From: an uncultured bacterium
GTDB taxonomy: Bacteria; Eisenbacteria; RBG-16-71-46; CAIMUX01
Assembly (NCBI GenBank): GCA_946886185.1
Contig: CAMPIC010000027.1
Span: forward strand, 1-12,897
Direction of reading: 5' to 3'
Length of the DNA stretch: 12,897 nucleotides
A program made the position numbers and the translations under genes. The notes beneath the pieces are model-generated. The model searched no databases. It saw only the letters and a program-made list of their open reading frames with translations, and had not been told where the DNA came from. Shown one piece after another: positions 6,780 through 12,897 of the stretch; the first letter of the stretch is position 1, and each line of letters starts with the position of its first letter.

Positions 6780-8071
6780 CGGCGCTGCCACCGTCCCGGC
6801 CACAGCTCACGTCCTCCCAGCAATCCCTGCGGTCTGAGCAACATCATCGAAATCAAGAGCAGGGAATAGATCACCATCCGCCAGTCGGCGATCGGACGCA
6901 ACACTTCCGGGAGCAGCGTGAGCACGATCGCGGCGAGGATGGCGCCGCTGATGCTTCCGAGTCCGCCCAGGGTCACCATGACCACGAACTCGACGGAGCG
7001 AATGAAATTGAAATCGGTCGGGGTGATGAATCCGGTGTAGTGCGCATAGAGGGCGCCGCCCACCCCAGCGAAGAACGCTCCGATCACGAACGCGAACACC
7101 TTTTGACGCGTGGTGTCGATGCCGATGGCGGCAGCGGCGATCTCGTCGTCGCGCACCGCCATGATGGCGCGGCCCTTCGCGGAATAGGCGATCCGCCAGA
7201 TGATCACGATGGTCACGATGGCCGTGCCGTAGAGCCAGGCGAAGCTCGTGTGGATCGGAATCCCTCCCAACCCGAGCGCCGCTCCCAGGGGACGCGTGTT
7301 CGTGATGACGACGCGAATGATCTCCGCGAACCCCAAGGTGGCGATCGCGAGGTAGTCGCCGCGCAACCGCAGCGCCGGCATCCCCACGATGAGGCCGGTC
7401 GCGGCCGCGCACGCTCCTCCCCCGATCAGGAGCGCGAGGAAGCAGAGAGGCTGCTGGATCGCGGCCGGAATGACTTCGGAGATGCGCTGCGCGATCGGCA
7501 TACCGGTCGCGAGAATGCCCCCGTATATCCGCCCCAGCCGTTCGATCACGGTCGAGACGATCAAGTAGGGAGGCGGCGACTGGCCCTCCGGCACCTGCGA
7601 AGCGCGCGAAATGTCGAACACGATCCAGATAAAGACGAGCACCATGACGGCCGCGGGCAAGGAGGAGTGGAGTCTTCCCGACCATCGCGCGAGCAGGAAC
7701 AGTCCGAAGAGGAAGAGGCCGCCGATAGCCACACACAGGCCGAGCGCGAGGAAGAACAGGATGACCGCGATCGGGTCGGACATCTCCCGTCCGAAATGGA
7801 GCGAAGGGTAGGAGGATAGATACGCGCCGATCGCCATGAAACCGACATGGCCGAGCGAGAACTGCCCGCTGAATCCGTTGATGAGCTGGAGACTGACGGC
7901 GAGGATGATCGCCACCCCGACCTGCATGACGATCTCGAAGTTGTATCCGCCGATCCCCTGGCGCGTAAAGACGAACGAGCCGAGCAGGATGAGGGCGAGG
8001 ATGACGCCAATGATTCCGAGATTGGCCCGCAGCGAGGCGAGTCCCCTGGGCGCGGTCTCAGACCTTTTCAA
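6776..8071 (-). CDS. livM: Branched-chain amino acid ABC transporter permease LivM, with enlarged middle region
   Basis: An inner-membrane permease of 431 residues. Family signatures: LINGFSGQFSLGHVGFMAIG (63-82), MPALRLRGDYLAIATLGFAE (231-250), MAVRDDEIAAAAIGID (304-319), VTLGGLGSISGAILAA (366-381) and LLRPQGLLGGREL near the C-terminus. Between the first signature and the LRLRGDY block there are about 130 residues, against a few dozen in a compact LivM. The extra part holds two added hydrophobic stretches (about 101-128 and 138-153) and a polar loop with PEGQSPPPY. The start is a TTG at 8071, inside the end of livH (14-nt overlap). No ATG or GTG lies between it and the first membrane segment, so TTG is the best available start, with only a weak AGAG upstream. 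The stop overlaps the livG ATG. Confidence 0.94.
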   Translation of the reverse strand: MKRSETAPRGLASLRANLGIIGVILALILLGSFVFTRQGIGGYNFEIVMQVGVAIILAVSLQLINGFSGQFSLGHVGFMAIGAYLSSYPSLHFGREMSDPIAVILFFLALGLCVAIGGLFLFGLFLLARWSGRLHSSLPAAVMVLVFIWIVFDISRASQVPEGQSPPPYLIVSTVIERLGRIYGGILATGMPIAQRISEVIPAAIQQPLCFLALLIGGGACAAATGLIVGMPALRLRGDYLAIATLGFAEIIRVVITNTRPLGAALGLGGIPIHTSFAWLYGTAIVTIVIIWRIAYSAKGRAIMAVRDDEIAAAAIGIDTTRQKVFAFVIGAFFAGVGGALYAHYTGFITPTDFNFIRSVEFVVMVTLGGLGSISGAILAAIVLTLLPEVLRPIADWRMVIYSLLLISMMLLRPQGLLGGRELWPGRWQRR

Positions 8072-8972
8072 CGGTGCTCTTCCCGAAAAGGCCGGAAGGG
8101 CTGACCAGGAGAATGGTGATCAGGATGAGGAACGCGGCTCCGTCGCGGTACTGGCTTCCCTGCGGGATATAGGCGGCGACCAATCCCTCCACCATCCCGA
8201 GGAGGATTCCTCCCACCACGGCGCCGGGAATGTTGCCGATGCCGCCGATGACCGCGGCGATGAACGCCTTGAGTCCCGGGACCAGTCCGGTCAACGGGTT
8301 GATCGTGAGGTACTTCATTGCATAGAGGAGGCCTCCGGCCGCGGCCATCGCGGATCCGAGGATGAAGGTGTAGCTGATCACCCGGTTGACGTTCACGCCC
8401 ATGAGGGATGCCGTGCCGAAGTTGAAGCTGACTGCGCGGATGGCGAGCCCGACGCGGGTGTAGAGCACGATGTAGGTGAGTACGAGCATGAGAATCAGCG
8501 TGAGGGCGAACACGACCAGATCGATGTAGCTCACCTCGACTCCGCTCAGGGAGATGCGCCGCGAGAGCGCCGGCCAGATCTCCGGCATCACCTTGTCGGT
8601 GGGGCCGAACACGAAGGGGAGCTGCCCGCCGTATTCCAGGAGAAGCGAAACTCCGATCGCGGTGATGAGCGAGGTGAGTCGTCCTTGATTTCGCAGCGGG
8701 CGATAGGCGAGCCGTTCGATGGTGAACCCGAGAGCGGAGCAGACCAGGATCGCGGCCATGAGGTAGAAGAGGACCGCGAAACCTCCCGTCCAACCCAAGC
8801 TCTGCGCGAGGAGCAGCGCGGTCATCGCGCCGACCATGAAGACGTCGCCGTGCGCGAAGTTGATCAGGCGCAGAATGCCGTACACCATGGTGTACCCGAC
8901 GGCGATCAGCGCATAGATCGCGCCGACGGAGAGGCCGTTGACGATCTGCTGCAGGAAGTAGTGAAAGTCCAT
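8058..8972 (-). CDS. livH: Branched-chain amino acid ABC transporter permease LivH
   Basis: The other inner-membrane permease of the Liv importer, 304 residues, normal LivH length. Seen: LQQIVNGLSVGAIYALIAVG (8-27), the family block LRLINFAHGDVFMVGAM (34-50), ERLAYRPLRNQGRLTSLITA (86-105), a LivH-type ASLMGVNVNRVI coupling-region block (188-199), and VIGGIGNIPGAVVGGILLGM (241-260). It ends with SPSGLFGKSTVEKV, a typical C-terminus. The ATG at 8972 starts exactly at the conserved MDFHYFLQQI sequence, 13 nt after the binding-protein stop. Upstream in-frame starts would add an unconserved Arg/Ser/Pro-rich leader lying inside the preceding gene and were rejected. It overlaps livM by 14 nt. Confidence 0.96.
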   Translation of the reverse strand: MDFHYFLQQIVNGLSVGAIYALIAVGYTMVYGILRLINFAHGDVFMVGAMTALLLAQSLGWTGGFAVLFYLMAAILVCSALGFTIERLAYRPLRNQGRLTSLITAIGVSLLLEYGGQLPFVFGPTDKVMPEIWPALSRRISLSGVEVSYIDLVVFALTLILMLVLTYIVLYTRVGLAIRAVSFNFGTASLMGVNVNRVISYTFILGSAMAAAGGLLYAMKYLTINPLTGLVPGLKAFIAAVIGGIGNIPGAVVGGILLGMVEGLVAAYIPQGSQYRDGAAFLILITILLVSPSGLFGKSTVEKV

Positions 8973-8985
8973 CGATCGCCGCGCT

Positions 8986-10134
8986 CTACTTGGGCGCGAC
9001 CTCGGTGACGTATTCGAACTTGCCGCCCCGAATCTGCACGACCACGGCAGGCTTGTTGGCGTTGCGATGCTCATCCATGGTGATGGTGCCGCTCGCGCCC
9101 GGGAATCCTTGGGTCGCGGCGAGCGCATTGCGAATGGCCGCGCCGTCGGTGCTGCCGGCTCGCTCGATCGCATCCGCCATCAGCCGCATCGCGTCGTAGC
9201 CCAGGATCGCCATCGCGTCGGGAACCTTGCCGTTGTAGCGCGCTTTGTAGTCGGCGACGAACTTCTGGACCTCGGGGCGATCCTGATCGGGCGCATAGTG
9301 GTTGGTGAAGTACGCTCCTTCCACCGCCTGTCCGCCCGACTGCACCGTCACGTCGCTGTCCCAGCCGTCGCCTCCCAGCAACGGGACGGTGATTCCGAGC
9401 TCGCGAGCCTGCCGCGCGATGAGCCCGGCTTCGGTGTAATACCCGCAGGCATAGATCGCTTCCGGGTTGGTCTCCTTGATCTTGGTGAGCTGCGCTTTGA
9501 AATCCTTGTCCGACTTTTCCGCGTAGCTCTCCTCCGCCACGATCTCGCCGCCGTTGGCCAGGACCGCTTCCTTGAAGAAGTCCCGCAGTCCCACGCTGTA
9601 GTCGCTGTTGTTCGCATAGAGGATGGCGAAGCGTCGCAGACCCAGGTTCTCCATCGCGAACGTCGCCATCGCCGTTCCCTGGAACGGATCGATGAAGCAG
9701 GAGCGGAAGATGTAGTCTCCTTCCTCGGTCACTTTGGGGTTGGTGCTGCCAGGCGAGAGCATCGGGATCTGCGCCACCTGTGCCACCGGAGCCGCCGCGA
9801 TCGAGCGGCTGGAGGCAATCTCCCCGATCAGCGCAACCACCTGATCGCGTGTGATCAGCTTGTTGGCGGCGGTCCGGGCTTCGCTCGTGACGGAGCGATC
9901 GTCTTCGGTGATCACCACCACCTGTTTGCCGAGCACGCCGCCGTCGGCATTGATCTGCTCGAGAGCCAGGCGAAGCCCTTCGTCGCAGCTCGTTCCGAAG
10001 GTCGCCGTGTCGCCGGTCATGGAGGCCAGATGTCCCAGCACGATGGTGTCGGAGGCGCCGTTCTGGCCCCCTCCGCACCCTCCGGCACCCAGCACGAATC
10101 CCAGCAGACAGGCGGCCAGAAAGAATTTGGACAT
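8986..10134 (-). CDS. livK: Periplasmic branched-chain amino acid-type binding lipoprotein (LivK/BraC-like)
   Basis: The extracytoplasmic solute-binding protein of the Liv importer, 382 residues, type I periplasmic binding fold. The N-terminus is a signal peptide (MSKFFLAACLLGFVLGAGGC). Its end fits lipoprotein processing at C20 except that -3 is Ala rather than Leu/Val/Ile, followed by a Gly-rich tether. Family features: IVLGHLASMTGDTATFG (31-47), ALEQINADGGVLGKQV (57-72), ALIGEIASSRSIAAAPVA (101-118), which is the ligand-carboxylate loop region, and ILGYDAMRLMADAIERAG near the C-terminus. The ATG at 10134 is chosen because AAGGAG ends 6 nt before it; the in-frame ATG at 10140 directly abuts that site. 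Leu/Ile/Val is the default substrate, but the family also binds other amino acids and amides. It is the first gene of the minus-strand run. Confidence 0.93.
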   Translation of the reverse strand: MSKFFLAACLLGFVLGAGGCGGGQNGASDTIVLGHLASMTGDTATFGTSCDEGLRLALEQINADGGVLGKQVVVITEDDRSVTSEARTAANKLITRDQVVALIGEIASSRSIAAAPVAQVAQIPMLSPGSTNPKVTEEGDYIFRSCFIDPFQGTAMATFAMENLGLRRFAILYANNSDYSVGLRDFFKEAVLANGGEIVAEESYAEKSDKDFKAQLTKIKETNPEAIYACGYYTEAGLIARQARELGITVPLLGGDGWDSDVTVQSGGQAVEGAYFTNHYAPDQDRPEVQKFVADYKARYNGKVPDAMAILGYDAMRLMADAIERAGSTDGAAIRNALAATQGFPGASGTITMDEHRNANKPAVVVQIRGGKFEYVTEVAPK

Positions 10135-10140
10135 GCGCAT

Positions 10141-10146
10141 CTCCTT
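10141..10146 (-). promoter_or_regulatory. Ribosome binding site of livK
   Basis: On the minus strand this reads AAGGAG. It lies 6 nt before the ATG at 10134 and directly against an in-frame ATG at 10140, so the spacing favours 10134 as the start. Confidence 0.75.
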
Positions 10147-10168
10147 GTTGGCGTGTCTTCTGCGAGCG

Positions 10169-10197
10169 AATGTAATCCGGCAGGCAGATGCATGCAA
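10169..10197 (-). promoter_or_regulatory. Candidate sigma70-type promoter for the liv gene run
   Basis: On the minus strand TTGCAT (bases 10197-10192) is followed by a 17-nt spacer and TACATT (10174-10169). Matches to consensus are 3/6 and 4/6. The predicted transcript start would leave a 5' leader of about 28 nt ahead of livK. This is the most AT-rich part of the divergent region. It is a by-eye call in a high-GC genome whose promoter consensus is unknown. Confidence 0.35.
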
Positions 10198-10322
10198 GGA
10201 ACCTGCTGGCTTCCCGGAATTCGTGATTGCCATCCAGCGGCGCGCTCGTCGAACCTCTCGGGGCCGGTACGCGGCGTCCGTCAGCGGCCGATCGATCGAG
10301 TCAGACCCGAGCGCCCCACCTT

Positions 10323-10326
10323 GGAG
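10323..10326 (+). promoter_or_regulatory. Ribosome binding site of the MATE gene (decides a TTG start)
   Basis: GGAG sits 5 nt before the TTG at 10332. It supports initiation at that TTG rather than at an upstream in-frame TTG (10227), which would add a 35-residue Arg/Ser/Pro-rich leader with no family resemblance. Confidence 0.65.
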
Positions 10327-10331
10327 CTATT

Positions 10332-11714
10332 TTGATTTCCCGCTTGCTACCGACACGGGAAGAAAGTCGATCGATCCTCCGGTTGGCTGGACCCATCGTC
10401 GCGGTTCAGCTCGGAATGATGTTGATGGGAGTGGTGGATACGGCCATGGTCGGCCGGGTTTCCGCTGCGGCTCTCGGCGGCGTGGCGCTGGGCAACGTCT
10501 GCTTCTTCGGTTGCGCCGTGACGGGGATGGGGATCCTGATGGGTCTCGATCCGCTGGTCGCTCAGGCGGTGGGAGCGCGCGATCGAATGGCGATCGCGCG
10601 CAGCGTTCAGCGCGGCATGGTGCTCGCGCTGGCGCTGTCCCTACCGGCCTCAGCCCTGCTCCTCTTCGCGGAGACAGGACTGCGGCTCCTGAGCCAGCCC
10701 GCCGACGTAACGCCGTTCGCCGGCGCCTATGCGCGATGGACCGCGCTGAGCGTGATTCCGTTCTATGTCTTCGTCGTGCTGCGCCAGAGCCTGCAAGCGC
10801 TCCACCTCGTCCGCTCCATTTTCCTGACCATCGTGCTGGCCAATCTGCTCAACGCCGCGCTCAACTGGGTCCTGATCTTCGGCCATCTGGGGTTTCCGGC
10901 TCTCGGCGTGGTGGGGGCAGCCATTGCCACCACGATCGGACGCTGGGTAATGGCGGGACTGCTTCTTTTGATCGCCTGGCGCTCATTGCGACCCAGCCTA
11001 CGACCAATGCGGCGGGACGCGCTCGATCTCCGGGCATTGGGCAGAATGGTATCGCTCGGACTGCCGATCGGGATCATGTCACTGCTCGAGTACACGGCCT
11101 TCGGCACCGTCGCGCTGCTCATGGGTCGTCTCGGCACCGTGCCGGTGGCGGCTCATCAAGTGGCGATCAATATCGCGTCGGTGACCTTCATGGTTCCGTT
11201 CGGCGTGGGACAGGCTGCCGCGGTGCTCGTCGGCAACGCGATCGGAGCGGGGGAGATGCCGTTGGCGCGGCGGCACGCGCTGGCGTCGCTGTTCTACGGA
11301 GTCGGATTCATGGCGGTGGCCGCGTCGCTGTTCCTTCTCGTCCCCGAAACGATCGCGAGACTGTATACGACCGATCCGGCGACGCTCGCTCTGGCGGCTT
11401 CGTTGATCCCGGTGGCGGGCGTGTTCCAGCTCTTCGATGGAATGCAGGCGGTGGCTGCCGGGATTTTGCGCGGCGCCGGCGACACGCGCGTTCCGATGCT
11501 CGTCAACCTGACCGGGTTCTGGCTGGCCGGCATGCCGGTGAGCCTCGCGCTCGGTTTCCGCACCGCTCTGGGTCCGGTAGGGCTCTGGTGGGGGCTGGCT
11601 TTCGGGCTCGCGGTGGTGGCGCTGATCCTGGTGGCGCGTACCCGCGGTCTTCTGCGTCGCGGCGTGGAACGGGTCAGGATTGAAGAGACCCGACCGGAAG
11701 CGACCCCACTTTGA
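10332..11714 (+). CDS. MATE family multidrug/cation efflux transporter (NorM-like)
   Basis: An inner-membrane antiporter of 460 residues that should export cationic or amphipathic compounds in exchange for Na+ or H+. Seen in the first half: LAGPIVAVQLGMMLMGVVDT and AMVGR (D36 in TM1), then LDPLVAQAVGARD. In the second half: SLGLPIGIMSLLEYTAFGTV (E253), VAAHQVAINIASVTFMVPFG, and FQLFDGMQAVAAGILRGAGD (D369). These acidic residues line up by position with the cation-site residues D36, E255 and D371 known from Vibrio cholerae NorM; that alignment is my inference from motif positions. About 12 membrane segments and a length of 460 are normal for the family. The start is TTG with a good Shine-Dalgarno. 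It is divergent from livK, 197 nt apart, so the two may share a control region. No terminator was seen after the stop. Confidence 0.93.
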   Translation: MISRLLPTREESRSILRLAGPIVAVQLGMMLMGVVDTAMVGRVSAAALGGVALGNVCFFGCAVTGMGILMGLDPLVAQAVGARDRMAIARSVQRGMVLALALSLPASALLLFAETGLRLLSQPADVTPFAGAYARWTALSVIPFYVFVVLRQSLQALHLVRSIFLTIVLANLLNAALNWVLIFGHLGFPALGVVGAAIATTIGRWVMAGLLLLIAWRSLRPSLRPMRRDALDLRALGRMVSLGLPIGIMSLLEYTAFGTVALLMGRLGTVPVAAHQVAINIASVTFMVPFGVGQAAAVLVGNAIGAGEMPLARRHALASLFYGVGFMAVAASLFLLVPETIARLYTTDPATLALAASLIPVAGVFQLFDGMQAVAAGILRGAGDTRVPMLVNLTGFWLAGMPVSLALGFRTALGPVGLWWGLAFGLAVVALILVARTRGLLRRGVERVRIEETRPEATPL

Positions 11715-11722
11715 CAGCCGGA

Positions 11723-11751
11723 GTGCGCCTCGACAGGGGACGTGCGCCTCG
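11723..11751 (+). repeat. Pair of 10-bp direct repeats (GTGCGCCTCG)
   Basis: Two identical copies, at 11723-11732 and 11742-11751, are 19 bp apart start to start, in the gap between the MATE gene and the lipoprotein gene. They lie upstream of the candidate promoter. They could be a protein-binding site or a chance repeat in GC-rich DNA. Confidence 0.5.
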
Positions 11752-11773
11752 CGCTGCAGTGAAATGGTCGAGG

Positions 11774-11803
11774 TTGTGGGCGGCTCCGCTTGTCGGCTAG
11801 AGT
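11774..11803 (+). promoter_or_regulatory. Weak candidate promoter for the lipoprotein gene
   Basis: TTGTGG (11774-11779), an 18-nt spacer and TAGAGT (11798-11803) match the sigma70 consensus at 3/6 and 4/6. The predicted start would be about 40-45 nt before the ATG at 11854. This is low-information evidence; co-transcription with the MATE gene (139-nt gap) is equally possible. Confidence 0.25.
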
Positions 11804-11853
11804 TGATGGCGCGCATCCGATTCCGGGGTTTCATTCGCAGATGCGAGGACGAT

Positions 11854-12720
11854 ATGCCGCACCTCTCGCGCTTTTTCGTGTGTGTCGCTCTTCTGGTACT
11901 CCTCCCTGCCTGCGGAGATCATGACGGGGACACGGACCTCCTGCGTCCGAGGCTGCAAGGCGGACTGCCGGAGCTGCCTCCAGCGTTTCGGGACGTCTCT
12001 CCCACCTTTGCTTCCGCCGACTCGGTCGCTCGATACGCGAAGGGAATGGTGATCGGTCAGCTCAATCGCGTCGGACTTGCCTCTTTGGAAGCGATGTCGG
12101 CGCACCTGCTGTTGAACGAAGGCGGCTGGCAGGAAGCGCCATCCGGGTGCCTGTACCACGAATTCGGAATCGAGAGCGACACCACGTGCGTCATGACGGT
12201 GTGGGTCTGTGAAGCGGACGGCGGATTCACGTATTCGCAGGTTCTGGATGGGTACGGCTGCGTTCCGAGCAACACGGAGGACCCTCCGCCGCTCGTGAAC
12301 TGGGTCAGTGTTTCCGGCTTCAGCAACGCCGACGCGAGTTACGGACGCTTTCGCCGATTCCGGACCCCCGGCGCCGGCACCGGACCTTCCACGGAGTGGA
12401 CCTGGCAGGTGTCTCCCGATCGCAGCTTCGTGGATTGGACTTTCTATGTGAGCGGCGATTCGGAGACCGGACGATTCGCCGGGACGCTACGGACCTATCT
12501 GGAGACTCCATCTGGATTGCGCGCGGAATTCCGCTGGAGCGAGATGGATAAATGGGATGCCGACGTGGCCGCCGACGGTCGATCGGGACGCATGTCGATC
12601 CTGACACGGAGCTCTCTCTCGGGAACGTGGCGGCTGCGCGACGAGATCGTGTGGCGGCCGGCGCACGGAACCTGGAACACCTACGACGACGGCGCGATTT
12701 CGGTGGAGCGATCCTGGTAG
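11854..12720 (+). CDS. Uncharacterised secreted lipoprotein
   Basis: The product is a 288-residue protein that I do not recognise. It begins with a clear lipoprotein signal peptide: MPHLSRFFVCVALLVLLPAC, with lipobox LPAC and lipidated C20. An acidic stretch follows (GDHDGDTD), which is compatible with outer-membrane sorting. The ATG at 11854 is preceded by GAGGA with 4-nt spacing. Residues about 50-90 look helical, and the rest alternates aromatic and polar residues (FRRFRTP, STEWTWQVSPDRSFVDWTFY, GLRAEFRWSEMDKW), suggesting a beta-rich domain. Four further Cys (99, 112, 119, 136) cluster in one segment and could form two disulfides in the periplasm. No catalytic motif was found. It lies 139 nt after the MATE gene on the same strand. 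In-frame ATGs upstream were rejected because they bury the signal peptide. Confidence 0.82.
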   Translation: MPHLSRFFVCVALLVLLPACGDHDGDTDLLRPRLQGGLPELPPAFRDVSPTFASADSVARYAKGMVIGQLNRVGLASLEAMSAHLLLNEGGWQEAPSGCLYHEFGIESDTTCVMTVWVCEADGGFTYSQVLDGYGCVPSNTEDPPPLVNWVSVSGFSNADASYGRFRRFRTPGAGTGPSTEWTWQVSPDRSFVDWTFYVSGDSETGRFAGTLRTYLETPSGLRAEFRWSEMDKWDADVAADGRSGRMSILTRSSLSGTWRLRDEIVWRPAHGTWNTYDDGAISVERSW

Positions 12721-12726
12721 GGCTGA

Positions 12727-12740
12727 CCCGACTCGTCGGG
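12727..12740 (+). terminator. Small hairpin after the lipoprotein gene, possible terminator
   Basis: CCCGA, loop CTCG and TCGGG form a perfect 5-bp GC-rich stem starting 7 nt after the stop at 12720. No U-tract follows, so intrinsic termination is doubtful. It could be a weak terminator or an RNA-stabilising stem. Confidence 0.25.
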
Positions 12741-12870
12741 GCCCGCTAACGGCACTGCAGGCGGATTCAAGGTGGGACTCATCGCGGACTTCGCATTGCT
12801 CCAGTGTTTCCGCACCGAGCTGGATGACTTTCGATAGCTTGCTCCGGGCGGCGGGTAGGCCATCCACCAC

Positions 12871-12877
12871 GGGAGGA
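12871..12877 (+). promoter_or_regulatory. Ribosome binding site of the gene entering at the right edge
   Basis: GGGAGGA lies 4 nt before an ATG at 12882. It is one of the strongest Shine-Dalgarno matches in the window and is the main reason to call a gene start here. Confidence 0.6.
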
Positions 12878-12881
12878 TACG

Positions 12882-12897
12882 ATGCGCATCTCTTTCA
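12882..12897 (+). CDS. Start of an unidentified gene, truncated by the window edge
   Basis: Only five codons are visible (MRISF), preceded by a strong GGGAGGA. The basic residue followed by hydrophobic ones could begin a signal peptide, but that is only a suggestion. The 161-nt gap before it holds the small hairpin and no other clear signal. Confidence 0.45.

Noticed and set aside
8973..9173. N-terminal extension of livH upstream of 8972
   Set aside because: The added Arg/Ser/Pro-rich leader lies inside livK in another frame, while the family N-terminus begins at the ATG at 8972.
9067..10335. Plus-strand frame of about 422 codons opposite the binding protein, running into the MATE start region
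   Set aside because: It is antisense to livK throughout, its composition is low in hydrophobics and rich in Arg/Asp/His, and it lacks a family signal.

Overview
This is a dense, high-GC (roughly 60-65% by eye) bacterial chromosomal segment. There are no tRNA, rRNA, CRISPR or insertion-sequence signals. Lipoprotein-type signal peptides, a Liv-type importer, a YbaL/Kef-like antiporter and a NorM-like MATE pump suggest a GC-rich Gram-negative. The sequence alone does not fix the phylum; a deltaproteobacterial-type lineage or an uncultured environmental phylum are both possible.

Layout. One minus-strand gene train covers 10134 down to the left edge: a periplasmic amino-acid binding lipoprotein (livK-like), livH, livM, livG, livF, a large multidomain antiporter, an unrecognised ABC exporter permease, its ATPase, and the first 166 codons of a PLP-dependent amino-acid decarboxylase-family enzyme. 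Spacing is tight: a 13-nt gap, a 14-nt overlap, an ATGA overlap, a 2-nt gap, a 42-nt gap, a 14-nt overlap, an ATGA overlap and a 66-nt gap. No convincing terminator was seen inside the run, so it may be one operon, or a liv operon with read-through. To the right, divergent on the plus strand, are a MATE efflux pump (10332-11714), an unrecognised secreted lipoprotein (11854-12720), and the first codons of another gene at the right edge (12882). The 197-nt region 10135-10331 is the divergent control region. No gap without a gene exceeds about 200 bases.

How the genes may work together. LivK/H/M/G/F form a complete high-affinity ABC importer for branched-chain or similar amino acids. The antiporter should exchange K+ or Na+ for H+ at the inner membrane. 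Its cytosolic tail carries an RCK-type nucleotide-binding domain, a CNNM/CorC-style CBS pair and a C-terminal PTS EIIA domain with an apparent phosphorylatable His. The permease/ATPase pair looks like a one-polypeptide, two-half exporter. A decarboxylase-family enzyme at the end of the run allows a speculative reading: amino-acid import, proton-consuming decarboxylation, product export and pH/ion balancing. The most unusual object is the four-module antiporter fusion; the exporter permease and the lipoprotein are the least characterised products.
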